Counted from the stretch's first letter, positions 21,485 to 33,715 are shown. The stretch: 64,000 nt of DNA from Nemophila menziesii (GCA_029959085.1 JARWIR010000038.1:5588915-5652914), one strand, 5' to 3'. Translations and numbers: made by a program. Notes: generated from the sequence alone by a model not told the origin.

Positions 21485-21502
21485 TCCCCGGCAGCGGCGC
21501 CA
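21485..21502 (-). promoter_or_regulatory. E4 primer binding site
   Basis: The minus strand reads TGGCGCCGCTGCCGGGGA four bases after the LTR end, the tRNA-Asp-type PBS. Confidence 0.88.
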
Positions 21503-21506
21503 AAAC

Positions 21507-22983
21507 TGGTGGGGCCTAGGGTGTGATGAAATAAGATATAAATAAAGTGCAAAAACACCCTAGAACTACACGGTTCTGCAAGTATACAGATCGTATGCAA
21601 GTTTTAGATTTAGATTCGTTCTGCAGAGACTACGAAGGTTAGAAGAATCTTATGCAAATACCAAGTGCAAATAAATTAAAGATAGAACAACTAAACGCAA
21701 ATAAAAGTAAAGACAAATAGAGATGGATTGATAACTAATTAACTAAACTAAAACTAAGAATTAGAAGACAGAAAATAAAGACTAAAGAGAAGTGATATGA
21801 GAATATAGCTTAAGTTATTAGCATGTAATCCCCACTAGTTTTGCCGTTCTAAACATGTAAGGGTGAATTATGTAGTATTTCCCTAATCGGTCCCAATATG
21901 CTATCAGTAGTTTAAAATAGGATTTACCTGTGTCAATAAGGCTTCCTAAGCAAACTTTTCCTGTAATTGGTAAATAGTCACAAAGACTAAACCATAGTGA
22001 TTATCTAGCTAGGTTGGGTTGTCAGATTTAACCTAAAACTGGACGTTATGTGCTAAACATGTAATTAAACACCGTTGTCAATGGTGACCTAATTACTAGA
22101 TGGTAATTCTAATGGCTGCAGTCCACAAGAACACAGAATATAAACCCAAACACATAAACAGAGAATAAAAACTATAATTCTATTTAAAACATTAAATTCC
22201 CAAATTAGATAGATGTCAATCAAAACTAGGGTTCATACATTAATGCTAAAACTTAAGCTAAAGAAAATTAGTTCATGAAAGAAAAGAAAGAAATTACAAA
22301 TCTAAAGGTAGAAGAAGACATAATGATGAACAGCTCCTTCCAGACTTCTCTCTTGTGTTGTAAGCTTCCTCTTGGCTTAAGGTTTCACCAAGGATAATTT
22401 AAGAGTGTTAAGAGGCTGTATTTATAGGTTATAGGAAGACCTAATTCGTTTGGTGGAGATAACTTCAAGTAATGGACTCCTAGCCCAACTCAAATTCGTA
22501 AGGAAAACACTGCTGGACCGTTTTGAGCGTATCTTCTTCGTTATTGGTCGGTTTTTGCTCCATAAGATACCAAAAGAATCGCAACAGAATTATCTTGACC
22601 CTGTAAAAAGAAATTACCAAATTCGGCCTATTTCTTAGGTAAAAACGCATATCTTTGGACGTGTATGCAGAATCCAAGATTTAGGCAGCTTTTCCTTTTC
22701 CATCTTTTTAGCCTTTGTTTCCTTGTCTCCAATTTGCATGCAAATCTCTTTCCATAAGTTGTTGTCTTTGACTTGGACTCTAATTAATCTCCATAATTAT
22801 CTTTAAAGCTTCACACTAAATAAACAATTAAACCCAATATGCTCTAAAAATAATAATTCTACAAATCAAGACTCAAAATAGGAAAGTGCACTAAATTAAG
22901 CTAAAATCAACCTATAAACTAATAAATAAGCCTAAAATGATGTCTCATGAGTATATTTTACTATCACAAATGAGGAGACATCA
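21507..22983 (-). repeat. E4 5' LTR
   Basis: 1477 bp. The minus-strand start TGATGTCTCCTC is at 22983 and the end CCCCACCA at 21507. TATAAATA (minus) is at 22419-22426. It is followed by TSD AGGAT (22984-22988). Confidence 0.93.
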
Positions 22984-22988
22984 AGGAT

Positions 22989-25663
22989 GCACCACCTGGG
23001 GAAAATCCAATCAATCAAAATCCAATTTCCTCAGGAGTGCAACCACAAGTAGGAGCCGACGAGTGAGTTCTACCTAACAATCTGCGTAGAGAGCAAGGTC
23101 TTCCTAGATAAGTCGACCAATTTTTTGTTTAACCGTTAGGGATTCACCCTCCAATAATTCAAGGTGCTCGATTCAAACCTGATCCGGGAATGTTTAATCG
23201 ATTAATGAGTTATGGTAACTACAGTGGAGTAGCACACCAAGATCTGGTCCAATTTATTCAGAAGTTTATATAGATATGTGATGCCTACATTACTCAAGGT
23301 GTTACTCGTGAGCAAATGTATTACTTCATCTTTCAATTTTTCTTGACTGGAGGTGCAAGTGAAGGGTTGAATCGCGAACCATTTGATCAATTATGCCATG
23401 GGACAAACAGCAAGCAAAATTCCTTGATCTATACTATCCACAGAGCATGAGAATGAATGATCAAATAGGACTTGCTAATTTATGCCAAGACAGTGGAAAG
23501 AGAGTAGACAAGACATAGACAAAAGTTAAACAGAGGTTAGCTAAATGTAATCTTCATGGTTATAGTCTTGAGTTTCAATTAGTGATGTTCTATCAAAGAC
23601 TTAACCATAATTCATGATTGAGGCTAGATAATCTGGGAAGGGGCAGTTTAGTGTCCCTGGATCCTACTGAAGCAGAGATTGGTATGGAGAAAATTGTAGA
23701 CACTGAGAGGAGTTGGACACCTTTGTGAGCTCCTATTACTAATACCAAAAGAGTTACATTATACAATGATATTGATATCGGTGCAAATTTTCTTCTTTAG
23801 AGAATCAAATGAAGTATTTGGCACTAGTTGTGAAAGAAGGTCTCCATGAGAACAATCAGAGTTGAAGGTAGTTCGAGAGGCACAAGGTTATCCGCATTGT
23901 GAAGTTAATGATAATATTTGGGAAGAGTGTCAAGGTAATCCGTAGTCTGTATTTTGCGTGTCTAATCGAGAGAATTTCAAATCGGGTAAATATGGGTATC
24001 AACATGGAAATCACAATCATCCGGCCTTAAATGGTCAAATCCAAATGGGCCCATGAATCAAGGTAATTATTACCAACCACGACCTTGAAATAAAAAAAAT
24101 CTACCAAGGTCCCGAATTTCATATCAAGGGGGACAAGGCTATGTGAAGCCAGCTCCACCGTCATAACCCATTTCTGATGCTTATACCGATAGTCTTGCTA
24201 AAAATCATTGCATGCTCATCCATAATAAGGCTTCACTAATGAGTTTCAAAAAACTCTGCAATCTTTCATAGTGATGACGCAAGAGAACATGCAAATAAAT
24301 AACAAGAGGTTCAACGAGCATTCTGTTGCGTTGAAGATATTGCGGAATCAAGCCTCCCAAATTGCCAACCATCTTTAGAATCGTCAACAAGTTCATCTTA
24401 TGCCAATTAACCAAGGTACATATACTAAGGCGAAAGATATACAAAACAGTGATAACAACGTTGCATTCGAGTCATGTAAGGTAATTAGCCTCCAAGTTGA
24501 GAAGATAGGGGATCGCCACAAGTTGTGTCTATTGTAGTGGAGATTGTGAAAGAGAAAATAGAGCCAACCAAGCTAAACTTAGGTGAGGTGAGTGTTGAGG
24601 ATTTAGTTGAATAAGATAAGGTTGAGAAACCGATAGAAGTAATAGTTGCACCATGGGTGCAAGAGAAGAGTAAGGCGGAGTCTCTGCCACTAAATCTGAT
24701 TTCGTCACCACAATATGCACTGAAAAATGACATATCCTATTGGAGATACCGAGTACAAGAAGTTTGTAGAGATGTTGAACCAAGTGAAGATCAGTATCCT
24801 AGTACATGAAACCATCAAGAAGGAGCCAAAACAACACCAATTTCTCAAGGAGACTCTTCCCAAGAAGAGTAAATTCGCCGAATACGAGAGGTTGGCTCTA
24901 ACCAAAGGAGTATCGATGGGAGTATAAAGGAATCTACAGGCAAAAATTCAAGATCCTGGAGGTTTTAACCTCTCAATCAAATTATGTGGTACTTTTAAAG
25001 TGAAGGTGATGTGTGACTTGGGTTCGAGTGTCAATCTCATGCCCAATAGTGTATTTGAGAAGTTGGGCATTTGAGACTCCAAGCAAACATCCGTCATCTT
25101 ACAATTGGCGGATCGTTCCACAACAAATTTGTGGGAAATCATCGAGGACGTGCTCGTCCACATAGGTAATCTAGTTATTCCCACTGATTTTGTTATTCTT
25201 GATTATGTTTCAAATCAATACGTCATGTTCATACTTGGGTGTCCATTCTTGGACACAAGCCGCACCATAATCGATGTCAACAAGGTAACCATGACCCTCG
25301 GCACTTAAGATGAATTCCAAATATTCTATGTTTTGGAAACAAAGTACAAGAAGAAGTCACGAGAAGTCCAACAATACGAGTTGCGACCAAAGAGGATAAA
25401 GCTGAGAGCCCAAAAAATCCGTGAAGAATAAAGTATAAGAGGATTTTGGGGTAGGAGATGAAGTCGCCTAGAAAGACCACAAACCCAAGAATAGACCACT
25501 ACGATACAAGAATTCTTGGATGGGGTCGGTTGTAGTCTCTCGAGTCATTTCGGCAAAGTTGATTGAGGTATAAATGAAGAAAGGTTGCAAGTTCTGATTG
25601 GTAGATGTGAATAAGCCTCGCCCGCTGCTGATGAGGCTATATAAAGAAGAAGTAGCGAGGTAA
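22989..25663 (+). pseudogene. E1 gag-protease-integrase tail, decayed
   Basis: Continuation of the E1 gag after E4. Visible pieces: gag core (SYGNYSGVAHQD, ICDAYITQGVTREQMYY near 23210-23330), zinc knuckle (CEVNDNIWEECQGN near 23900), protease (MCDLGSSVNLMP near 25015, then FILGCPFLDTSRTIIDV near 25235), then a tail (VGDEVA...SWMGSVVVSRVIS...KKGCKF) ending at TAA 25661-25663. Multiple stops and shifts. As in E2, the protease joins the integrase-like tail with no RT between, so the layout was shared before decay. Confidence 0.8.
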
Positions 25664-25816
25664 CAACATCGAAATTTGACCGACGTAAAATAGAAGTGCT
25701 TACGAGAGACAACCCGCAATTTTTAAATTTTTTATGCCTTTTATTTTCGTTTTTAGTAGTGTATATTAGTTAATTTTTTACTGTTTTAGTGTATATTTTT
25801 AATGAGAAATGTATTA

Positions 25817-26041
25817 CTCCCTCCACTTCAAAATGTTTGTCCACTTACTAAAATTGTTGTTTCAAAATGTCTGTCCACTTATTATATTTCAAGACACTTT
25901 TTTCCAATTTTTCTATTATTACCCTATTAATAAATTAAATTTATATTTCCAATACACATTTAAAATATAAAGACACTTTAAATTTTGTAAGCGGGATTGT
26001 AATTATTACATTTCTTAATATGTGTGTTAAAATGAAAGGAG
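25817..26041. mobile_element. Stowaway-type MITE in E1
   Basis: 225 bp with ends CTCCCTCCACTTC and (right, reversed) CTCCTTTCATTT, flanked by TA (25815-25816 and 26042-26043). CTCCCTCC ends and TA duplications are typical of Stowaway (Tc1/mariner) MITEs. Confidence 0.82.
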
Positions 26042-27463
26042 TAATGTTTTTGATGTATAGGTATTCTAGAATTTGAGTTTGGGGTGAAAACGAGGAGGCC
26101 GTCATCATGACTGGTAGGTGTTTTTAGTGATTTAATTGATATTGGTCAGGAAGATCAGCGGTACACTGCATCTTCCCGTGGTGCACCACACCAGCCCTAC
26201 CGTCACCATGGACATGATTTATTAGCATATACGGTATTCATGTAGAAACCAAGCAGAATTTGAGGTATATAGAGCTTCCCATGTGTTATACCGTATACAC
26301 ATATTGGCAAAGAACTGTACTGAGCATCGTGATACCGTCAAAATTGTACAAGAAGACAAGGCCACAATACACCGCGCGACCTATGTGGTACACCGCACGC
26401 GAGTAGTAGTAGCTACGAGAAGAGGTTGACTTATACCCAAATTCCAAATACTTAAGCCTTTTTCTTCTCTAGCCACCCAAATCCCATTAAAGCTCCAAAA
26501 AACCTTCAGTACACATCAAAACACTATTATAAACACCATTAACACTCTAACATAACAAGATAGCTTCACCAGAATGCAGATTTTTCTGAATTTCTCAAGT
26601 TTTCTTTTTTCAATTAGCCACAATCATCAATACCATATTAAGAACACCACACCCACTTTATACATCACCATTACAAAATCAATTACAAACCTAAAAATAT
26701 CAAAAGACAACAACTTTTCCAAAAAAATTGAAACCCTAAGTTTCGAATTCAATAGTTTTTGAAGTCTTTCAAGGTTGGAATCCCAAGGATGTGTGCCATG
26801 ACAATAACTCCATTCACACCATATCATTCAATTTGGTATCATAGCTAATTTTCAATACTTTATCCTCTTCTTCATAAAATTTGAGAATTACTTGGATTAT
26901 CTAAATATTTCGTGTGAATAAATATTATGCATTTAATCCTTTTACTTGAGGTGTATGCAAGTTTTGCAATTTAGATAAAAACTGAGTTGAGGGTGGTTTG
27001 GGTTTGAGAAATTTTCATCTCCCGTTTGTTCCACACAACAAGGACAACCACATATCAAAGATGACCAAAATAACAAGAATCCTTGATGTTGTGCGAAACA
27101 TTGGATAGATGAACCAAAGCGAGGTTGAAGATGGTTTGAGTAAGAAAGAGAAAGGAGAATTCAAGAAAGACTTTGAACCCAAAACCGAGTCCAAAAATAG
27201 TTGTGATCAGGGAACGAAGTATGATCCAAGATGTTAGTGAAGAAACAACCATGTTCAATGACAACCAAAATGTTAAGAGAATATGTATAGTGAAAGCATC
27301 CACCACACCCTATCTTGGACGATGATCATGCAAGACAATAATCCTCGAGAGTACGTTTTCTTTCTTCCTTACTTTCATCTCATTACATGTAGTATATGTG
27401 TTTAGTTGTACATTTTTTTAAAATTTGTATCTCTTATCAAGTCTGTTTTGATTATGGGGTCAC
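26042..27463 (+). other. E1 post-coding region
   Basis: No credible gene. It includes another purine tract (TTTGAGTTTGGGGTG near 26073), motifs like GGTACACCGC (26160-26405) shared with E2 and E4 tails, and AT-rich sequence. The position that holds ORF3 in E2 and E4 (just before 27464) shows no clear ORF3 remnant. Confidence 0.55.
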
Positions 27464-29188
27464 AACTCATTTTGAGTTGCGGGTTTGGGGATTTGTTGTC
27501 CCTCAATCCCATTTTATGTGCTTAAAAAAATTAAAAAATTTAGTAGTGTATATACTAAGGAATTAGGTGTAGAATGTGTTAAATTCCATGAAAGCATAAA
27601 CCTGAGCGACTTGATGATAGAGAAGTAGTGTATATATGAACTAGTTATATTGTATGCTTTGAACATGGACATGTAAACACATCATGAAGTAAATAAAGGA
27701 CTAGTAAGCAATGTTTTAGAACTAAGTTTGAACTTAGGAAGAAGGATTTTTGTGTAGAACGTGAGACCCAGGCTAGTAGAAGGCCCATTTAATTTTCTAT
27801 AGGTGAGAAAGTAACAAAATTGCATAATTAGGTAAATGATTAAGAGGCCATTCAATATCTCTAATTTCAAACTAACCAAATATTAATCGTTATATCATTC
27901 TTAGCCCTTTATAGCCTATAATCCTTTTGTTTTTGCCATATTATAAGCCATACCCTTCCGAGGTTGCGTTTCATTCCAGCGAAAAACTCTTGAGAATTGG
28001 GACGAAGGCGTCACGTTTTGTCCTCCTCCAAGTTGACATTAATTGTTCACGATCCAAGCCCTACTAAAGTGAGTTAGTCGATCCTTAAACCAGCGTACGA
28101 GCTGAATCCAGCACTGGTAAACATAAGAAAAGGATAGAGACAAATAGGAATAACCAAACCACGTCTCGTATCTCCTCCACATCGTATTCTTTTGGGTTTC
28201 CCTCTTTTCCGCACCAATCCTTATTTACTACTACATCTTTTTTTTTGGGGGGGGGGGGGGGAAGTACGTTGAGGTTACGAAGTAATAGGCCTTTTCAATA
28301 TGATCCGCACTCGGATGGTAACGCTAAGACATTCGTCTTTAGAGCTTGAGTTTTGGGTGGTGGGTACGATTATGGGAAATTAGGTGGGTTTTTTTTTAGC
28401 TTGCATTGGTATATGTGATATGTTGATGACACACTCTTATTGTAACCCTTTGTCGGGGTCTATTGAAAAAAGTTGAGAAAAGAAAAAGAAAGAAAAAATG
28501 AGAAAAATAAGTAGCATGACATCTCACGTCAAAAAGAGTGTCATGTCTATCATACAAAATAGATGTACTATGAAAAAATAAATGAAAGAAAAGAACCAGA
28601 AAAGTAGAATATCTTATGAAATCATCTCGAGTTGTTATTGGGTTTATTGGGGAAGCTTATTAAGCACATCAAAGGAGTTGAGTGAGAACATCTTCGAGTG
28701 TAAATCAAATTTTAGGGTGATTCGTTGATGGCTAGTGAGGAGAGAGCCAAAAACTCACTTCATATTATCCAAATATACTAGCATACCATCCATAAGCCGA
28801 CATTATAACCTTAAAGACCTTATAATTCTTAACTATATGATCTAGAAACAACTGAACTGATAGAGTGTAGTTGAACGGACCATTGGAGACTATTCTAGGA
28901 CCAAGGAACAACCTATAGCTACCATGTCGGACTAAGCAAAGAACCTATCCTTCTTGCACTACGTAACTAATCTAATCTTGGAATTATTCAGTGTTGATTG
29001 TTTGTATGACAAGTATATGTATTATTTAGTTTGTAGATATTTTAAATGAAACTTTCTAGGTAGTTGCTTTGGGGTCTTTCTTTACATTATCTTCTCCCAT
29101 TCTCATTTGTCTTAGTTGATAAAGACTTCCCTAGTTTAGTTCTTATTTCTAATTTTGCCGGGAAGACAAAACTTCGAGTTGGGGGTCT
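27464..29188 (+). other. E1 3' UTR and polypurine tract
   Basis: Homologous to the 3' UTRs of E2 and E4, including the internal purine tract (27468-27488), the GTAACCCTTTGTCGGGG segment near 28440, and GAGGAGAGAGCCAAAAACTC near 28740. The terminal PPT is CGAGTTGGGGGTCT, ending at 29188. A T8G14 homopolymer pair lies at about 28239-28261. Confidence 0.72.
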
Positions 29189-30750
29189 TGATATCTCTAT
29201 TTATTTGATAGATTAATTTAGTCACGAGACATCTTTTTAGGGTTATATTGTGCTTATTTGAGGGATTAATTCTTATTGTTGGACAAATTCTCATTTTTTG
29301 TCTAGTTTTGGAGAATTGTTACTTTCAAAGATATGTGCACATAATTTGTGTTAAGCATGCATATATTAGGTATTTGGATGAAATTATGTACTAACACAAG
29401 GATAAGAAGCAGAGGAAGAAAGTTCAAACCCAAGTCAAGGCAATAAAGGACCGAGAAGCCACTTTTGGAAAGTGAGAACAATTACTAGCCAGATTTAGAA
29501 ATCTACTTGTTGTTGTCAACAAGTGCAATTGATATATAATATGGAGGATCCCTTTGATTTTAAGATATTACTTGAAGTTAGGAGAGTGTAGGAACTAACC
29601 GTTCATTATTTGGAATTGAACTGGAGAAGTTATTAAAGTTGCAGATGTCATGGCCCGAACTAGTCCAGTCTTCCTTGAAAACATTTTTTGGGATGGATTA
29701 GATAACTTAAAATGGGCTCACAAACATTTTTAACCGTTTATATATCAGAAATAAAGTTTATAAAAGGGTTACCAATCATTATTATTTAGAATTATTAGCT
29801 GAAGAGAGAGCAAATCACATGGAGGAAGAGAATTATAAGATGGAGATGTACGGCACCACTTCTACACCATTCAATCTTCATTATTAGGGTACTAAGTATT
29901 ATTTTCTTGTCTTGAACATGATTCTAATATTTTTACTAGTTAGTTTTATTTCTTTAATTATTAACTAAGTTCCTTATAGCTTGAGTTGCTTTGATGTGTG
30001 AGCCTTGAATGACTTTTGATTTGTTTTTAATGTTATTTGGGATATTTTAGTTTAATTTAATTGGGTTTATTAACAATTGCATATGAATTGAATTAATTTA
30101 TGCTTTCTATAACTGATCAACTATATATAAACCTGAGTATCTAGACTGTCAACCTGGCAAGGGGTTTAGGAAATAATTGGTTCATATTCGTCTGTTGTGC
30201 GGTGGTGATCCCGATAGATTTGTATTGTCGGATAATCACATAGTTTAAGTACTTGTAGCACCAAACTTTTGCATAGAATAATCTCACCCAAAGACTCTAT
30301 TAAGAGTTAGGCAGGCTTCTAAGCTACCCTAGCGGGAGTTAGAAGGATGTTAGAATTCTGATTAATAAATAATTACTCAGAATTCACCCTTAGAACTAGA
30401 ACCGATCATTATCACGATAGGGGATTACTTGCAAATTGAGCTATATATATCTCATCTCTATTCTCTATAGTTTATTTACTTGTTTTAGTAGTTAATTAAT
30501 TAATATAATTCTTGCATCTTATTTTAAAAGAAAACTAAATGAACATTTCTCTTTTATTTATGTCTTTAGTTATAATAAGTGCATCATCTACACTCCTTGA
30601 GAACACGGGTTTGGAATTAACGACTTTAGTCCCAATGGCAAACGATATTATTACTTACTTCATTACTTGCAAACGACCGGTACACTTGTGGAGAATGATC
30701 TCTCCAGGTATTGGTTTGTTAGTTATTTTATCACACCTTGGGAGACGACA
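29189..30750 (+). repeat. E1 3' LTR (1562 bp)
   Basis: Starts TGATATCTCT after the PPT, ends CTTGGGAGACGACA, and is followed by CCTAT (30751-30755). It aligns with 2753-4324 and, inverted, with the E0 LTR. Confidence 0.88.
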
Positions 30751-30755
30751 CCTAT

Positions 30756-30939
30756 CATCCAAGTACCTAAGAGTTGTACACTTAACACACAAATATCTCT
30801 ACAGGTAGCAAATCTCTAAACAAATCTAGACAAGAAATAAGAAACTATCTAATATAGGGAATAACCCCTCATATAATCACTAAATAACCCTACAAAGATA
30901 TCTCGTGACTAGATTAATCTATCAAATATGGAGATAATA
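30756..30939 (-). repeat. E0 5' LTR, part B
   Basis: The reverse complement matches the first about 185 bases of the E1 LTR (GATTAATCTAGTCACGAGATA). It joins in register with 2751 once E1 is removed. Its outer end is near 30939, where the TGATATCTC terminus is slightly mutated. Confidence 0.8.
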
Positions 30940-31335
30940 GAGGCATATAAATCTAAAATAATATTTTAAAAGTCTTAATGAAAATTTTATTCTTTTTAAG
31001 GCCTAATTATCAAATTCTGGTTTGGAATGGGTTGTAATATTACTTTACTACTATCTCTCTCTCCATTTTTATAGGTATAAGTATATTAAGGTAGTTGTAA
31101 TATTACTTTACTTCTTGGTTTTTCTTTGTGTCCAGTTATTCTCGAAATACCAAATTATTAATGGAAATTTATTAGAAGAGTAAAGAGGTCTAATAACCTC
31201 TATAAGTGCTCATTTAGAAGTGTTTTTTTTTAAAACACTTAAAATTGTTTCTTGAATTTTAAAAGTGTTTTAGACGTTGAAAAATACTTTTAGAAGATTT
31301 GGTGTTTCTTAAAACACCTAAAGTGATTTTAAATT
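30940..31335. other. AT-rich intergenic DNA left of the MULE
   Basis: No gene is visible. It contains short palindromic stretches around AAAACACTT/AAGTGTTTT (31215-31330) that may belong to an unrecognised MITE into which the MULE inserted. TSD TTTTAAATT is at 31327-31335. Confidence 0.5.
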
Positions 31336-31620
31336 GGGTAAAGCCTTCCTGAAGCCCTTTATCTTTCCCCAAAGTGCGCGATCCGCCCCTGATCTTCACT
31401 TTTACCCTTTCTGGCCCTCCATCTCAATACTTTGTGACGCCGTTAGCCCTTTTTTGAGTTTTCTGTTAATTGACCGTTAGTCAACGCCACATGGCACCAG
31501 GTCATCGCCACGTAAGCTCCATGTCACCGCCAACTCAGCATTACGTCATATTTTCACCATGCTGGAGTCTGATGTGGCGAGGGGTATTTCTGTCTTTTTA
31601 CTTCGTTTTACCCAATTACC
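31336..31620 (+). repeat. MULE left terminal inverted repeat
   Basis: About 285 bp, reading inward GGGTAAAGCCTTCC and ending ACCCAATTACC. Differences from the right copy are very few (for example G for A near base 19). It likely includes the promoter for the plus-strand gene starting at 31714. Confidence 0.93.
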
Positions 31621-31713
31621 TAAACCTAAATTAACCCACCCCCCCGATTCATTTACCCTATCCTCTCTCTTATCTTCTTCGTCTTTGGTAATCATCGTCC
31701 CTCCTACCTTCCG

Positions 31714-32073
31714 ATGGCCGGATCTAGAAACTCAACCGCTTCGTCTCCTCTGAGTGACCCCGGTAAGGAGGACTGGATATGCTACTGTGGATTACGGGTG
31801 AAGATCAGCACTTCTTGGACCGACTTGAATCCGGGTCGACGTTTCATCGGGTGTTCTAAGTACCAATCCACCGCGAGTAAGTGCTCTTTCTTCTGCTGGT
31901 TAGATCCTCCGATCTGTGATAGGAGCCGGGTTGTTATTTCTGGGTTGCTTAGGTCATTGTCGAGGAAAGACGAAGAAATAGAAGCGCTTAAATCTAATGA
32001 AGGTAATAAACAGAAGATTCGGTACATGGTTTTAGTCTTTGTTTTAGGTTTTTTAGTTTCCCGTTATTTCTAG
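31714..32073 (+). CDS. GRF-type zinc-finger protein with C-terminal membrane segment
   Basis: 119 aa from ATG 31714, about 95 bp inside the left TIR. The GRF finger is CYCG...NPGRRFIGCSKY...CSFFCW, matching the CxCG-x(n)-C-x(n)-CxFFxW pattern. A charged helix (SRKDEEIEALKSNEGNKQK) follows, then a hydrophobic end (YMVLVFVLGFLVSRYF) that may be a tail anchor. GRF fingers bind single-stranded DNA in some proteins (known of the family). In plants, small proteins of this kind are often linked to transposons. Here it is inside the MULE, so an accessory role is inferred. Confidence 0.75.
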   Translation: MAGSRNSTASSPLSDPGKEDWICYCGLRVKISTSWTDLNPGRRFIGCSKYQSTASKCSFFCWLDPPICDRSRVVISGLLRSLSRKDEEIEALKSNEGNKQKIRYMVLVFVLGFLVSRYF

Positions 32074-32150
32074 TGTGTGTTCATGGTGTATTGTGTTTGT
32101 GTGTTCATGGTGTATTGTGTTTGTGTGTTCATGGTGTATTGTGTATGTGT
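32073..32150 (+). repeat. Short tandem repeat in MULE
   Basis: Three copies of a unit of about 26 bp (GTGTGTTCATGGTGTATTGT) directly after the GRF gene stop. Confidence 0.75.
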
Positions 32151-32649
32151 TTGGGTTTTATTACGTCGTTCTATTTCAAAATGTCAATGGAAGTTATTTT
32201 CTGAGCTATGCGCGATTGTTTATTGTGTTTGGTTTAAGTTTTTGTATATGTAGCTAAGAAGGTGATGTTGTGGCCCCTAAAGTATTGAAGATGGTGACCC
32301 TATGGCCCTTGTTGTTTAATTAATGTTTATTTTAGCCCCTTTATTTTTAAGTATTGACCGGTAAGGGCCCCTTATTTTTATAATAATTTAATTAAAAGAC
32401 CCCACTTAAGCGTGTTAGTTATACACGAAACCGTTTTTTTTTTTTTTAATGGAAGACGAAACGGTTATGCATGGGGAATTAAAAAGGAACCCCAAAGGTT
32501 TTTCTCGGGGAATAGAAAAGTTGAATAGGGTCTAGTTTCCAGATAAGATGCACTTATGAGTTGCCTTGATTATATATTACGCAACCCCATCTTCTTATTT
32601 TTCCTAAACCGAAAACTGAGAGCGAGTTTGTAAATCACTTTGAAAAAAC

Positions 32650-33194
32650 ATGAAGAATCAAAAGGAGGTCCAACAAGCTGTGAATTCGAAGGGAAAGCAA
32701 AGTAAGTATTTTTTTTTGTTTTCAATAAACATAATGGTAATTAGTAAAGTAATAAATAAACTTATTTTCGTATTGCTCTACCTTCATCTTACGTTATTTT
32801 AATTTGACGTTATACCTTTAAGTTAATGTCAGGGTTTTAATTATGTAATAATGGTTGTTATCTGTTTCAGAAATGGCGTCTCAATCCGCGCCACTCAGAA
32901 ACCGACCCCCCCCCGAAGACTTATAGGAGGCACGACCCAGGTTATAGATGGAGTTATCGAAAGGCGCCTGAAGCAGTTAATGAGAAGGTTAAGACCAAGG
33001 TAGTCCCTTTACCATATGGCCAAGAGCTGATCATCGTCGAGTCAAGTTCTGAAGGTGAAGATACCCCGTCGCCGAAGAGGAGGAAGGTCGACCGTCCGGC
33101 TCCTATTGGTGTTTCGTCTCCCAGGTATTTCAAGCTTGAAGCCGAGGAAGACGAGGAAGACAGGGAAGGCGTTGAAGATGAGTCCATGGTTTGA
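32650..33194 (+). pseudogene. MULE accessory gene with nuclear localisation signal, frameshifted
   Basis: Two exons: 32650-32701 (MKNQKEVQQAVNSKGKQ) and 32871-33194, with GT/AG borders (GTAAGT ... TTTCAG). A run of nine C (32906-32914) throws the frame to an early stop; with eight C the frame would run to the TGA at 33192-33194 (124 aa). The remainder is basic, has a likely NLS (PKRRKVDRP), then an acidic C-terminus (EAEEDEEDREG). No known domain. A homopolymer sequencing error is as likely as a true mutation. Confidence 0.55.
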
Positions 33195-33715
33195 TGATTG
33201 TTGGTTTTGGCGTTGGTTGCTTTTTTTGGTTTTTTTTTTATTTTTAGTTAATGGACTTTTAAGTTTGGTTTTGGTTTAATGGACTCTGTATTTGGGTTAT
33301 GGACTATATTTTGGTTTAATGGACTCTAATTATGTAATTCGGTTATGGACTATATTTTGGGCTCTCTTTTGGAACTTCTATGGATTTTGGACTGTATAAC
33401 CTATTGATTATAATGAATTTATGAATTTATGTTGAACTTTAAAACTTTGTTTTATTATGTAATGTATTTTATCAAATTACTAGATAGCAGGAGTCTGTTG
33501 AACACTTCGTTTTTTTTTGTGAAATAAAATGCTTGATTTAGTTGTCAAAAAAAATTAAACCCTTCCGATTGATCTACAAAAACGTAATAAAACAAGCAAC
33601 TGAAACAAATACCATTAACAATTTTAAAGAAACATGTGAACATCAGAGAACATCACGTAAAGTGAAAGAACTCCAACTTGCAAATGAAACAAATACTAGA
33701 TGGTAGCAAATGCAA
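33195..33715. other. Intergenic DNA in MULE
   Basis: Between the convergent plus and minus genes. AT-rich, with repeated TTTGGTTTAATGGACTCT and TTATGGACTATATTTTGG blocks (33260-33380). It probably holds the terminators of both genes. Confidence 0.45.

Larger units (their letters stand above)
11761..22983 (-). mobile_element. E4: Athila-like Ty3/Gypsy element, complete but mutated
   Basis: Flanked by TSD AGGAT (11756-11760 and 22984-22988). Two LTRs of equal length (1477 bp) start TGATGTCTCC and end CCCCACCA in the minus sense. In minus order: 5' LTR 21507-22983, PBS 21485-21502, gag, protease, RT-RNase H-integrase, GC-rich tail, ORF3, hairpin, internal PPT, 3' UTR, PPT, 3' LTR 11761-13237. 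By eye I count some 25 differences between the LTRs (about 1.6 percent). The gag-pro-pol region has two stops and about four frameshifts, so this copy cannot encode a working polyprotein. Confidence 0.93.
2753..30750 (+). mobile_element. E1: 28-kb nested non-autonomous Ty3/Gypsy element
   Basis: Plus-strand LTR element: 5' LTR 2753-4324, PBS 4331-4348, gag start 11617, decayed gag-pro-integrase-tail 22989-25663, long 3' UTR, PPT 29174-29188, and 3' LTR 29189-30750 starting TGATATCTC and ending GACGACA. E2 (4453-11614) and E4 (11761-22983) are nested inside it, as is a Stowaway MITE (25817-26041). Without the two nested elements it would be about 9.6 kb. Its two LTRs are clearly diverged by eye, so it is old. 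No RT, RNase H or integrase core is visible. Confidence 0.85.

Noticed and set aside
31210..31335. A MITE interrupted by the MULE
   Set aside because: Palindromic AAAACACTT stretches are present on the left but I could not match clean ends on the right (38861-38945).
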